Shown here: positions 44,595 through 54,350 of the stretch, piece after piece | How positions within the stretch are numbered: the first letter of the stretch is position 1 | Layout: every line of letters begins with the position of its first letter | From: Streptomyces roseirectus | GTDB taxonomy: Bacteria; Actinomycetota; Actinomycetes; Streptomycetales; Streptomycetaceae | DNA length: 64,000 nt | Direction of reading: 5' to 3' | Assembly (NCBI RefSeq): GCF_014489635.1 | Contig: NZ_CP060828.1 | Location: 682,001-746,000, forward strand | Program-made: the position numbers and the translations under genes | The notes under the pieces: model-generated | Database searches by the model: none | Seen by the model: only the letters and a program-made list of their open reading frames with translations | What the model was told of the DNA's origin: nothing

Positions 44595-45092
44595 TCAGCC
44601 CTGCTGGAAGAGTTCCGCCGGGAGGGGCTTCAGGAGGGCGTACAGGTCGTCCGTGATGGGGCGGTCCCAGGCGGCGATGGTCACCAGGACGTTGTCGCTG
44701 CGGTCGAACTGGACGCAGGAGATCCGGCTCTCGGAGAGCTTGAGGCGCCGGACGATGAGGAGGTTGTCGCCCTGCATCACCGGCATGTCCTCGGTGCCGG
44801 TGACGGTGACCTCCTCGTCGTTCTCCAGCGCGAGCAGGAGCTGCGCGACCTCGAAGGGGATCTCGCCGTCGGCGGTGTCGCGGGCCGGGGAGCCCTCGGG
44901 GAGGTTGCCGATGATCATCGCGGGGCCGCGCCCGCCGAAGAGGTCGTAGCGCAGGAAGACGCCCTGACAGGTGCCGTCGGGGGCGGGGAGGAGGCCGGCG
45001 CCGAGGTTGCCGGGCCAGTCGCCCGGGTCCATGGCGAGAACGTCGAAATCGGGGCCGGCGGGGGTTGCGCTTCGGCGGCGGAGGAACGACAT
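44595..45092 (-). CDS. Conserved hypothetical protein
   Basis: This 165-residue cytosolic protein has no recognised catalytic motif. Its basic N-terminus (MSFLRRRSATPAG) is followed by a compact alpha/beta domain (FDVLAMDPGDWPGNLG, FEVAQLLLALENDEEVTV, VQFDRSDNVLVTIAAWDRPITDDLYALLKPLP). The latter part has the feel of SseB/YbjN-type small folds, but I am not sure. The codon bias is clearly that of a gene, and it is convergent with the amidase gene across a 19-bp gap. Confidence 0.7.
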   Translation of the reverse strand: MSFLRRRSATPAGPDFDVLAMDPGDWPGNLGAGLLPAPDGTCQGVFLRYDLFGGRGPAMIIGNLPEGSPARDTADGEIPFEVAQLLLALENDEEVTVTGTEDMPVMQGDNLLIVRRLKLSESRISCVQFDRSDNVLVTIAAWDRPITDDLYALLKPLPAELFQQG

Positions 45093-45187
45093 ACGGCCAT
45101 CGTACGGGGTTGCGGGGGCGGGTGGCCGGGCGCGGGTCGGATGGCGGTGGAGCGTGCGGACGGGCCCCTGCGCGCGGCACGCGTGGC

Positions 45188-45218
45188 GGGGCCCGCCGGC
45201 TCGTCCCGGGCGGGCCCC
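45188..45218 (-). terminator. GC-rich hairpin after the DUF397 gene
   Basis: GGGGCCCGCC (45188-45197) pairs perfectly with GGCGGGCCCC (45209-45218) around an 11-nt loop, 23 bp downstream of the DUF397 stop. It is a likely terminator. Confidence 0.65.
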
Positions 45219-45240
45219 GGGCGCGGTCTCAGATCAGGTC

Positions 45241-45483
45241 TCAGGTCAGGTCGAACTCGCCTTCGCGCGCGCCCGAGACGAAGGCGCCCCACTCCGCGGG
45301 GGTGAAGACGATGGACGGACTCTCGGGGCGGCCGCTGTTGCGCAGGGCGATGAAACCCTCGACGAAGGCTATCTGGACATCACCGTGCCCCCGGCTGCCC
45401 GGCTGCCACTGCGCCCCGCTGAGATCGAGGTCCGGCTTCTCCCAACCCGCCAACGGCTGCTGCTGGATGGTGCTTTCGGCCAC
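45241..45483 (-). CDS. DUF397-domain protein (orphan)
   Basis: The 80-residue protein matches DUF397: DLSGAQWQPGSRGHGDVQIAFVEG, FIALRNSGRPESPSIVFTPAEWGAFVSGAREGEF. These small actinobacterial proteins are usually encoded next to an XRE-family regulator with which they form a toxin-antitoxin-like or regulatory pair. No such partner is adjacent here, so it is an orphan copy. GTG 45483 has AGGAG upstream. A 12-bp near-perfect tandem repeat spans its stop codon (TCTCAGATCAGG then TCTCAGGTCAGG, 45228-45251). Confidence 0.85.
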   Translation of the reverse strand: MAESTIQQQPLAGWEKPDLDLSGAQWQPGSRGHGDVQIAFVEGFIALRNSGRPESPSIVFTPAEWGAFVSGAREGEFDLT

Positions 45484-45602
45484 GTCCGTGCTCCTCCCGG
45501 TTCCGTCGTCCGCGGGCCAGCCTAGCGATCGGCCGGGGGCGCCGACAGGGCACCTGAGGCGTACCTTTCGTGAAGCCGCGGCACAGGGCTGCGGGGGCCG
45601 GG

Positions 45603-46765
<1,163 letters not shown>

Positions 46766-46769
<4 letters not shown>

Positions 46770-47815
46770 CGCGGATCCCCTTCCAGGACGGCGACCAGGT
46801 TCTGCTGGAGGCAGGGCCCGGAGGTGGCGTGGGCGAGCGCCCGGTCGGCCTCGCCCCGGTGGACGCGGGTCGCGGCCTCGCCGATCCGGATGAGCCCGGC
46901 GGCCATCACGGGGTTCGCGGCGAGCGCCCCGCCGGAGAGGTTGACGCGGACGCTGTCGTCGAGCTTGAGCGCCTTGCGCAGGACGACCTCCTGGGAGGTG
47001 AACGGGGCGTGCAACTCGGCGGTGTCGACGGGCCTTTCGAAGGCGCCGGCCTTTTCGGCGGCGAGGCGTGTGGACGGCGAGTCGGTGAGGTCGCGCACGC
47101 CCAGGGAGTGGGCCTCGATACGGTGGTCGATCCCGCGTATCCAGGCGGGCCGGTCGCACAGCTCGCGCGCCCGGTCCCCGGCGGCGAGGATCACGGCGGC
47201 CGCCCCGTCGCCGATCGGCGGGCAGTCGCCGTGCCGCAGCGGCGTGACCACGTAGTCGCCCTGCGGGTGTGAACCCCGTTGCTGGGCATGGGGGTTGAGG
47301 GTGGCGGCGCGCCTGCTGCGGGCGGCGATCTCGGCGAGTTCGCGTTCGTCGGTGTCGCCCGCGTCGATGAGGGCCTGCGCCTGGAGGGCGGCGAGGGCGA
47401 CGGAGTCGGGCCACAGGGGGGCGACGTAGTAGGGGTCGAGCTGGCGGGTGAGGACGTCGCGCAGGTGGCCGGGCGAGGACTTGCCGTACGCGTAGACGAG
47501 CGCGGTGTCGGCGTCGCCGGTGCGCAGCTTCACCCACGCCTCGTACAGGGCCCAGGCGCCGTCCATCTCGACGTGGGACTCGGAGATCGGGGGCCAGGCG
47601 CCGACGCCGTCGAGGGCGAGGGTGAAGGAGAAGGCGCGGCCGGCGAGGTAGTCGGAGGAGCCGGAGCAGGTGAAGCCGATGTCGGCGGTCTTCAGGCCGG
47701 TGCGGTGCAGGACGTCGTGCAGGACCGGCATCAGCATCTCGACCTCGGACGACTCCTCGGTGGTGCGCCGTATGTCGCTCTGCGCGAAGGCGACGACCGC
47801 GATGTCCCGGGTCAC
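46766..47815 (-). CDS. Thiolase-fold (Ltp2-like) protein 2
   Basis: The 349-residue protein is a shorter thiolase fold (IAVVAFAQSDIRRTTEESSEVEMLMPVLHDVL, GGALAANPVMAAGLIRIGEAATRVHRGEAD). In place of the NxxC(S/A)SG nucleophile motif it has SESHVEMDGAWALYEAW, without Cys, as in Ltp2-type aldol lyases. In steroid degradation Ltp2 pairs with a DUF35 protein to cleave the side chain, releasing a short acyl-CoA. GTG 47815 overlaps the DUF35 gene's stop (GTGA), so all three genes are coupled. The true substrate is unknown. Confidence 0.88.
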
Positions 47816-48735
47816 AGCAGCTCCTTGTAGGTGTCGTAGTCCGCGTCGGGTTCGCCGGTCGGCCGGTAGTGGTCGGGGTAGCGGGCGCCTTCCGTCCAGA
47901 CGGGCTCGACGCGCAGGCCCATGCGGACCTGGTCGTAGGGGATGCCGGCGATGCGTCCGTGCAGGGCGAGGTCGGCGCCGTCGAGGGCGATGTGGCCGTA
48001 GACGTAGGGGACTTCGATGTCCAGGTTCTTCGCTTTGATGTTGACGACGCAGAAGGTGGTGACGGTGCCGTGCGGGCCGACCTCGACCTGTTCGGCGGTC
48101 GCGACGCCGCAGGTGGGGCAGGCGCCGCGCGGGGGGACGTAGACCTTGCGGCAGCGGGGGCAGCGTTCGCCGACCGTGCGCTGCTGGGAGAGGGCGGTGA
48201 TGTAGGCGGTCTGGGCGCGGCCGGGCGAGTAGGTGTAGTCGAGGCGGGCGGGGGCGACGATGCCGGTGACGGGGTCGGCGAACTCGCCGCTGTGGCCCGT
48301 GAGTTCGGGTGCCGGGCCGTCGTAGGGCTCAAAGCAGGCGATGTCGGTGATGGCGCCCTCGCGGTCGTCGGCCCAGCGGATGCGGACGCGCATGCCGGTG
48401 TGGACGGTGTCGGCGTCGACGGCGTGCAGGAGGGCGGTGTCGGCGCCGTCGAGGCGGATCAGGGCCCAGGCGAAGGGGGTGGCGAGGGGCTGATCGCGGC
48501 GCGGGGCGGGGTTGTGGGCCCAGGTGGTGACGGTGCCGGTGGGGGCGACCTCGACGAGGTCGCGCAACTCCTCGGCGGTGACGGGGTCGTACTCGACGGG
48601 CGGGACGAGGACACGGCCGTCGGTGGTGCGGACGCCGAGGACGGTCCGCTCGCGCAGTCCGGTGAGGAAGGCGCTCTGGACGGGGCCGAGGGAGCGGGTG
48701 AAGGGGAACTCGACGACGAGCGGTGCCTTGAGCAC
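47812..48735 (-). CDS. Double DUF35 (OB-fold/zinc-ribbon) protein
   Basis: The 307-residue protein contains two DUF35 units. The second (about 165-307) has an intact rubredoxin-like zinc ribbon with C192-P-R-C195 and C206-P-T-C209, followed by an OB fold. The first (about 1-150) has lost its cysteines (GVRTTDGRVLVPPVEYD) but keeps the OB strands. DUF35 proteins bind acyl-CoA and form complexes with thiolase-like lyases such as Ltp2. The coupling with two thiolase-fold genes supports a lyase complex. It is transcribed after the enoyl-CoA hydratase. Confidence 0.88.
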   Translation of the reverse strand: MLKAPLVVEFPFTRSLGPVQSAFLTGLRERTVLGVRTTDGRVLVPPVEYDPVTAEELRDLVEVAPTGTVTTWAHNPAPRRDQPLATPFAWALIRLDGADTALLHAVDADTVHTGMRVRIRWADDREGAITDIACFEPYDGPAPELTGHSGEFADPVTGIVAPARLDYTYSPGRAQTAYITALSQQRTVGERCPRCRKVYVPPRGACPTCGVATAEQVEVGPHGTVTTFCVVNIKAKNLDIEVPYVYGHIALDGADLALHGRIAGIPYDQVRMGLRVEPVWTEGARYPDHYRPTGEPDADYDTYKELL

Positions 48736-48751
48736 GGGGTGGCTCCTTCGG

Positions 48752-49552
48752 TCAGGCCCGCTTGTAGACGGGGGTGCGTTTCTCGGCGAAGGCGCGGGTG
48801 CCTTCCTGGGCGTCTTCCGTCGCGAACACCGGCCAGCCGCGCTTGAGTTCGGCGGCCAGGCCCTCGGTCTCGGTGAGTTCGGCGGTCTCGTACACGGACG
48901 CCTTGACGGCCTCGACGGCGAGCGGGCCGCAGGTGTTGACGAGTTCGGCGATCTCCAGGGCCTTGTCGAGGGCGGTGCCGTCGGGGACGACGTGTCCGAT
49001 GAGGCCGATCGCGGCGGCTTCGGGGGCGCTGTAGGGGCGTCCGGTGAGCAGCATCTCCAGGGCGTGGGTGCGGGGGATCTGCCGTTGCAGGCGGACCGTC
49101 GACCCGCCGATGGGGAAGAGGCCGCGTCTCACCTCGTAGAGGCCGAAGGTCGCGGACTCGCCGGCGACGCGGATGTCGGTGCCCTGGAGCATTTCGGTGC
49201 CGCCCGCGACGCAGTGGCCCTCGACGGCGGCGATGACCGGCTTGCGGGGGCGGTGGTGGCGCAGCATCGCCTTCCAGTGCAGGTCGGGGTCGGCCTTCAG
49301 GCGGTGGCGGTAGTGCTCGCCGTCGATGCCTTGGCCGGCGAGGGCCTTGAGGTCCATGCCGGCGCAGAAGGTGCCGCCCGCGCCGGTGAGGACGATCGAG
49401 CGGATGCTGTCGTCGGCGTCGGCCTCGGTCCAGCCGTCGTACAGGCCGACCAGCATGGGCAGCGACAGGGCGTTCTTCGCTTCCGGGCGGTCGAGGGTGA
49501 GCACGAGGGTGGCGCCCTCGCGCCGGACTGTGAGGTGTTCCGTTCCGCTCAT
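48752..49552 (-). CDS. Enoyl-CoA hydratase/isomerase (crotonase family)
   Basis: The 266-residue protein is a crotonase: oxyanion-hole segment AKNALSLPMLVGLYDG, GGTFCAGMDLKALAGQ, and the HCVAGGTEMLQGTDIRVAGESATFG region with Gly/Glu catalytic area. It hydrates or isomerises an enoyl-CoA intermediate. It is first in the operon of DUF35 and two thiolase-fold genes (16 bp gap), reading away from the acyl-CoA ligase across a promoter that contains a strong palindrome. Confidence 0.92.
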   Translation of the reverse strand: MSGTEHLTVRREGATLVLTLDRPEAKNALSLPMLVGLYDGWTEADADDSIRSIVLTGAGGTFCAGMDLKALAGQGIDGEHYRHRLKADPDLHWKAMLRHHRPRKPVIAAVEGHCVAGGTEMLQGTDIRVAGESATFGLYEVRRGLFPIGGSTVRLQRQIPRTHALEMLLTGRPYSAPEAAAIGLIGHVVPDGTALDKALEIAELVNTCGPLAVEAVKASVYETAELTETEGLAAELKRGWPVFATEDAQEGTRAFAEKRTPVYKRA

Positions 49553-49630
49553 GGCGCTCTCCCCTGCCGGTCCTTGGGTGCAACAGGTTGCAGGAGGCAG
49601 GTGGGCACTTCAAGGGGCGACCGGCGACTT

Positions 49631-49647
49631 TCTGACAGGCAGTCAGA
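49631..49647. promoter_or_regulatory. 17-bp operator-like palindrome, copy 1
   Basis: TCTGAC-AGGCA-GTCAGA is a perfect 6+6 inverted repeat in the 169-bp region between the divergent enoyl-CoA hydratase (start 49552) and acyl-CoA ligase (start 49722). It is the same as the palindrome at 62037-62053. Such a size and symmetry are typical for TetR-type repressors of lipid catabolism. Confidence 0.85.
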
Positions 49648-49721
49648 TTTGTCTGCCGTGAGCCTTCCCAGTTGCCGCCGCCTTTGCTCTGATGACCGGC
49701 GAGCCGAGGTGAGGAGGAGCG

Positions 49722-51320
49722 GTGGAGTACAACCTTGCCGACCTGTTCGAGTCGGTCGTGGACGCCGCAGCGGACCGCGAAGCGCTCGTGTATGTCGACC
49801 ATCCGGGGACCGGCGCCGAACTGCGGCTCACGTACGCGGAGTTGGACGCCGCCGCCAACCGGATCGGCCACCACCTGCTGGACCGGGGGTTCCGGCCGGG
49901 CGAGCATGTCGGGCTGCATCTCTACAACGGGGTCGAATACCTCCAGGCGGCGCTGGGCTGTCTGAAGGCGCGGCTGGTGCCGGTGAACGTCAACTACCGG
50001 TATGTCGAGGACGAGTTGGTGTACCTGTACCGGGACGCCGACCTCGTCGGGCTGGTCTTCGACGGGGAGTTCGAGGACCGGGTGCGCGCGGTGCTGCCCC
50101 GGGTGCCGGGGGTGCGGCATCTCCTGCGGGTCGGGGGCGGGGAGGCGGGGGTCGCGTTCGCGGACGCCGAGGGGTCGGCGGAGCGCGGGTTCCCGGCGCG
50201 GTCGGCGGACGACGTGTTCATCATCTACACCGGGGGCACGACCGGGATGCCCAAGGGGGTGATGTGGCGTCAGGAGGACCTGTTCTTCTCGGGGATGGGC
50301 GGGGGCGCGCCGACCGGCGAGCCGGTGAAGAAGCCGGAGGAGCTGGCCGAGCGGGTGGCCGCCGGGGGGTCGGGCATCACCTTCTTCCCCACTCCCCCGC
50401 TCATGCACGGCACGTCGACGCTGACCGCGTTCATCGGCTTCAACTACGGCCAACGGGTCGTGCTGCACCGCAAGTTCGTGCCCGAGGAGGTGCTGCGGAC
50501 GGTCGCGAAGGAGCGTGTGAACGCGATCTCGCTGGTCGGCGACGCGATGCTGCGTCCGCTCATCGACGCCCTGGAGGGTCCGCTGCGCGGCACCGACTGC
50601 TCGTCGCTGTTCAGCGTCTCCTCGTCCGGCGCGGTCCTCTCGGACTCCGTCCGGCGCCGGTTCCGTGAACTCCTCCCGAACACCATGCTGCTCAACAACT
50701 TCGGGTCGTCCGAGTCCGGTTTCAACGGTACGGCCACGGACGACTCCGGGCCCGAGCGGGGCTTCCGCGTCCAGGTCAACTCCCGTACTTGCGTGGTGGA
50801 TCCGGCGACCCACGAGCCCGTCGCGCCCGGCGAGGTGGGGCGGGTCGCGCAGCGCGGGCACGTGCCGCTCGGCTACTACAACGACCCCGCGAAGACCGCC
50901 GAGACGTTCTTCGCGCGCGACGGGGAGCGCTGGGTGCTGCTGGGCGACATGGCGACCGTCGACGCGGACGGGGTCGTCGTGGTCCTCGGGCGGGGGTCGC
51001 AGTGCATCAACACGGGCGGGGAGAAGGTGTATCCGGAGGAGGTCGAGCAGGCGCTCAAGGCGCATCCGGACGTGTACGACGCGCTGGTGGCCGGGGTGCC
51101 CGACGCGACCTGGGGCAGCCATGTCGCGGCCGTCGTCCAACTCCGCTCCGGGGCGCCCGCGTTGACACTCGACGCCGTGCAGGCGCACTGCCGGGGCAGC
51201 CTCGCCGGGTACAAGGTGCCGCGCCAGCTGGTGATCGCCGACACGATCCGGCGGTCGCCGAGCGGGAAGGCGGACTATCGGTGGGCGCGGGAGGTGGCGG
51301 TGGAGGCGGACCGCCGCTAG
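49722..51320 (+). CDS. Acyl-CoA synthetase (FadD19-like)
   Basis: The 532-residue adenylate-forming ligase has the P-loop-like motif YTGGTTGMPKGVMWRQ (residues ~167-182), the adenine-binding NNFGSSESGFNG and LGDMATVDADG, and the hinge and C-terminal GRGSQCINTGGEKVYPEEVEQALK with SPSGKADY near the end. The overall pattern, including MPKGVMWRQEDLFF, is close to FadD19-type enzymes that activate steroid side-chain carboxylates (3-oxocholest-4-en-26-oate) in actinobacteria. It activates a carboxylic acid with ATP and CoA. GTG 49722 has a GAGGAGGAG ribosome site. The gene is divergent from the hydratase/thiolase operon. Confidence 0.9.
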   Translation: MEYNLADLFESVVDAAADREALVYVDHPGTGAELRLTYAELDAAANRIGHHLLDRGFRPGEHVGLHLYNGVEYLQAALGCLKARLVPVNVNYRYVEDELVYLYRDADLVGLVFDGEFEDRVRAVLPRVPGVRHLLRVGGGEAGVAFADAEGSAERGFPARSADDVFIIYTGGTTGMPKGVMWRQEDLFFSGMGGGAPTGEPVKKPEELAERVAAGGSGITFFPTPPLMHGTSTLTAFIGFNYGQRVVLHRKFVPEEVLRTVAKERVNAISLVGDAMLRPLIDALEGPLRGTDCSSLFSVSSSGAVLSDSVRRRFRELLPNTMLLNNFGSSESGFNGTATDDSGPERGFRVQVNSRTCVVDPATHEPVAPGEVGRVAQRGHVPLGYYNDPAKTAETFFARDGERWVLLGDMATVDADGVVVVLGRGSQCINTGGEKVYPEEVEQALKAHPDVYDALVAGVPDATWGSHVAAVVQLRSGAPALTLDAVQAHCRGSLAGYKVPRQLVIADTIRRSPSGKADYRWAREVAVEADRR

Positions 51321-51351
51321 CGAACAGGTGGACGCGGGAAGTCGGCGATCG

Positions 51352-52032
51352 TCAGCGCAGGAAGTCCTCGACGTGCGCCAGGAACTCCTCCGGCCGCCTC
51401 TCGTGCACCAAGTGCCCGGCGTCGACGGTGACATGGCGTGCGTCGGGCAGCAGTCCCGCGAGTTGGGCGACCTGCGCCTGCGGGATCACGCTGCTCGGGC
51501 CGCCCCCGATGAGCAGGACCGGCGCGGTGATCCGTGCCGTGCCCTCCCGCCAGGCGGGGTCGGGGGCGTTGCGCTGGGCGTCGGTCGCGGTGATCATCGC
51601 CCAGTCGTAGGGCAGGTGCCCCTGAGGGCGTTCGGCGGGTGGACGGGGCGGGTCGAGGGGGACGGTCACCGGCACGTCCTCCAGCACCAACCTCCGTACG
51701 GCACCCGGGTGTTCCTGCGCGAGGAGGCAGGCGACGACGCCGCCCAGCGAGTGTCCGACGACGTCGGCGCGGGCGAGCCCGAGGGCGCCGAGGAACCCGT
51801 GGACGTCGTCGCGCATCGCCTCGTACCCGTACGCGCCCGGCCAGTCGCTGCGTCCGTGTCCGCGCAGGTCGGGGGCGTACACCCGGCGCGGCCGGGCGGC
51901 CAGCCGCTCGGCGACCCGCGTCCAGTCCGCGCCGTCCGTGCCCCGGGCGTGCAGCAGGACGACGGGCGGGGCGTCCTCGGGGCCCCAGGCTCGGTAGGCG
52001 AGCGTGATGCCGTTGGCCTTGACGGTGTCCAT
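51352..52032 (-). CDS. Alpha/beta-hydrolase
   Basis: The 226-residue hydrolase has the nucleophile elbow VVGHSLGGVVACLLA (Ser), the HG motif LLHARGTDGADW (oxyanion), the Asp region LLIGGGPSSVIP and the C-terminal His in VTVDAGHLVHERRPEEFLAHVEDFLR. It is probably an esterase or a ring-fission-product hydrolase; the substrate cannot be assigned. It lies next to the acyl-CoA ligase, convergent with it. A second alpha/beta hydrolase follows on the same strand. Confidence 0.88.
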   Translation of the reverse strand: MDTVKANGITLAYRAWGPEDAPPVVLLHARGTDGADWTRVAERLAARPRRVYAPDLRGHGRSDWPGAYGYEAMRDDVHGFLGALGLARADVVGHSLGGVVACLLAQEHPGAVRRLVLEDVPVTVPLDPPRPPAERPQGHLPYDWAMITATDAQRNAPDPAWREGTARITAPVLLIGGGPSSVIPQAQVAQLAGLLPDARHVTVDAGHLVHERRPEEFLAHVEDFLR

Positions 52033-52070
52033 GCCGGGGACGCTACCCGGGGCCGTCCCGCCGGTCCGGG

Positions 52071-52916
52071 TCACTCTGCCGACCGCAGAAACCCGTTGAC
52101 GCCCCGCACGAACCGCTCGGGGTCGTCGATCCACGGCAGGTGCCCGGCGCCGGGCTGCACGATGGCCTCGGCGCGCGGGAGGAGGGCGGCGGCGCGGTGC
52201 GTGAGGGCCGGGCTGGGGGCGCCGTCGCGTTCGCCGGAGAGGAGGAGGACGGGGGCGTCGAGGCGGGCCAGGGCTTTCAGCGTGGCCGGGGGGTCGTAGG
52301 CGTCGGGGGCGTGGAAGAGGTCGGACGCCTCGTCGTTCGTCAGGGCCTCCATGAGGGCGAGGTGGGCGCGGGCCGCCTCGTCCCAGCGACCGTAGACGAA
52401 GCCCCCGACCGCTTCGAGGTCGAAGGCGCGCTCGCCCGCCTGGACGGCCGTCAGGTGCGCGTACGCCTCCTCGAACCAGTCCTCGCCTTCGCGCAGCCGC
52501 GCGGCGGTGAGGTGGTCCTCGTCGGTGGCGTGCAGGCCGAGGGCGCGGGGTGTGACGGCGATCAGGGCGAGGCGGGCGACGCGGGTGGGGTGGCGGGCGG
52601 CGTACAGGAGGGCGAGGTTTCCGGCGGCCGAGTGGCCCAGCAGGTCGACGCGGTCGAGGGCGAGGTGGGCGCGGAGCGCTTCGACGTCGTCCACCTGGCG
52701 GTCGCAGCGGTACGTCGACGGGTCGGCCGGGGTCGCGGAGTCGCCGGTGCCGCGCAGGTCGAGGAAGAACAGAGTGCGGTGGGCGGTCAGGCCGCCGAGG
52801 TCGCCCAGGTAGGCGGAGGCGACCATCGGGCCGCCGGGCAGGACGATCAAGGGTGGGCCCTCGCCCCGTACGTGGTAGGCGAGTTCGGTTCCGTCGAGGG
52901 CGGTGAAGGTCGGCAT
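52071..52916 (-). CDS. Alpha/beta-hydrolase (proline-iminopeptidase-like)
   Basis: The 281-residue protein has VLPGGPMVASAYLGDLGGL (the PGGPG-like motif of prolyl iminopeptidases), nucleophile LLGHSAAGNLALLYA, Asp in LLLSGERDGAPSPAL and the catalytic His in IVQPGAGHLPWIDDPERFVRGV. It is most likely a peptidase-like or ester hydrolase of group S33; the substrate is unknown. It lies 38 bp upstream of the preceding hydrolase on the same strand, so the two may form an operon. Confidence 0.88.
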   Translation of the reverse strand: MPTFTALDGTELAYHVRGEGPPLIVLPGGPMVASAYLGDLGGLTAHRTLFFLDLRGTGDSATPADPSTYRCDRQVDDVEALRAHLALDRVDLLGHSAAGNLALLYAARHPTRVARLALIAVTPRALGLHATDEDHLTAARLREGEDWFEEAYAHLTAVQAGERAFDLEAVGGFVYGRWDEAARAHLALMEALTNDEASDLFHAPDAYDPPATLKALARLDAPVLLLSGERDGAPSPALTHRAAALLPRAEAIVQPGAGHLPWIDDPERFVRGVNGFLRSAE

Positions 52917-53072
52917 GGGGTGATCTTCTCCTCCCGGCGGGCTGTGGGTCATCGGGTTATGGGCGGCGGGGGTTGTCCTGGTCATGGGTGTGGTGAGAAA
53001 CAGGTGGGCGGGTGTCGGAGCCCTTGCTTCGGGTGGGGCGGAGCGTCGATCGTGTGACCGGAGGTGAGGCCG

Positions 53073-54350
53073 GTGCTGGACTCCGGTGAGCTGATGGGCG
53101 TCGAGGAGCTGCGGGCCACTCAGGTGGAGCGGCTGCGGTGGTCGTTGCGGCACGCGTACGAGAACGTGCCGTTCTACCGGGCCGCCTTCGACAAGGCCGG
53201 GGTACGGCCGCAGGACTGCGAGACGCTGGCGGATCTCGCGCGGTTCCCGTTCACGGTCAAGGCGGATCTGCGGGCGAACTATCCGTACGGGATGTTCGCG
53301 GTGGAGCGGGAGCGGGTGCGGCGGATCCACGCGTCCAGCGGGACGACGGGGGTGCCGACCGTCGTCGGGTACACGCAGGGTGATCTGGACCGGTGGGCGG
53401 ATCTGGTGGCCCGGTCGATCCGAGCGGCGGGCGGGCGGCCGGGGGACGTCGTCCATGTGGCGTACGGGTACGGGCTGTTCACCGGCGGGCTCGGCGCGCA
53501 CTACGGGGCGGAACGGCTCGGCTGCACGGTCGTCCCGGCGTCGGGGGGTGTGACGAGCCGGCAGGTTCAGCTGATCCGGGATCTGGGGCCGCGGATCATC
53601 ATGGTGACGCCGTCGTACATGCTGACGCTCCTCGACGAGTTCGAGCGGCAGGGCGTCGATCCGCGGTCGACCTCGCTGGAGGTGGGGGTGTTCGGGGCGG
53701 AGCCGTGGACGGAGGAGATGCGGCGGGAGATCGAGGGGCGGTTCGGGATCGACGCGGTGGACATCTACGGGCTGTCGGAGGTGATGGGGCCGGGGGTGGC
53801 GCAGGAGTGCGTGGAGACGAAGGACGGGCCGCACATCTGGGAGGACCACTTCTATCCGGAGGTCGTCGACCCGGTGACGGGTGAGGTGCTGCCGGACGGC
53901 GAGGAGGGCGAGCTGGTGTTCACCTCGCTGACGAAGGAGGCGATGCCGGTCGTCCGCTACCGCACCCGTGATCTGACGCGGCTGCTGCCGGGGACGGCCC
54001 GGGTGTTCCGCCGGATGGCGAAGGTGACCGGGCGCAGCGACGACCTGGTGATCCTGCGCGGGGTGAACCTGTTCCCCACGCAGATCGAGGAGATCGTGCT
54101 GCGCACGCCGGGGGTCGCCCCGCACTTCCAGCTGCGGCTGACCCGCGAGGGCCGCCTCGACGCGCTGACCGTCCGCGCCGAGGCCCGTCCCGACGCGGCT
54201 CCCGAGGACCGGCGGGCGGCGGAGGCGGCGATCACGGCGGCCGTGAAGGACGGGATCGGCGTCACGGTGAGCGTGGAGGTCGTCGACCCCGAGACCCTGG
54301 AGCGGTCGGTCGGCAAGATCCGCAGAATCGTGGACCTCAGGCCCCGCTGA
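53073..54350 (+). CDS. paaK: Phenylacetate-CoA ligase-like enzyme
   Basis: The 425-residue AMP-forming ligase has the hallmarks of the PaaK group: RWSLRHAYENVPFYRAAFDKAGV near the start, the phosphate-binding HASSGTTGVPTVVGYTQGDLDRW, DIYGLSEVMGPGVAQECVETKDGPHIWEDHFYPEVVDP and the C-terminal SDDLVILRGVNLFPTQIEEIVL. It converts phenylacetate or a related aryl acid to the CoA thioester. GTG 53073 is preferred because GGAGG lies eight bases upstream; GTG 53064 would overlap this site. The 3' end overlaps the convergent AMP-ligase gene by 14 bp. No paaABCDE ring-oxygenase genes are in the window. Confidence 0.9.
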   Translation: MLDSGELMGVEELRATQVERLRWSLRHAYENVPFYRAAFDKAGVRPQDCETLADLARFPFTVKADLRANYPYGMFAVERERVRRIHASSGTTGVPTVVGYTQGDLDRWADLVARSIRAAGGRPGDVVHVAYGYGLFTGGLGAHYGAERLGCTVVPASGGVTSRQVQLIRDLGPRIIMVTPSYMLTLLDEFERQGVDPRSTSLEVGVFGAEPWTEEMRREIEGRFGIDAVDIYGLSEVMGPGVAQECVETKDGPHIWEDHFYPEVVDPVTGEVLPDGEEGELVFTSLTKEAMPVVRYRTRDLTRLLPGTARVFRRMAKVTGRSDDLVILRGVNLFPTQIEEIVLRTPGVAPHFQLRLTREGRLDALTVRAEARPDAAPEDRRAAEAAITAAVKDGIGVTVSVEVVDPETLERSVGKIRRIVDLRPR

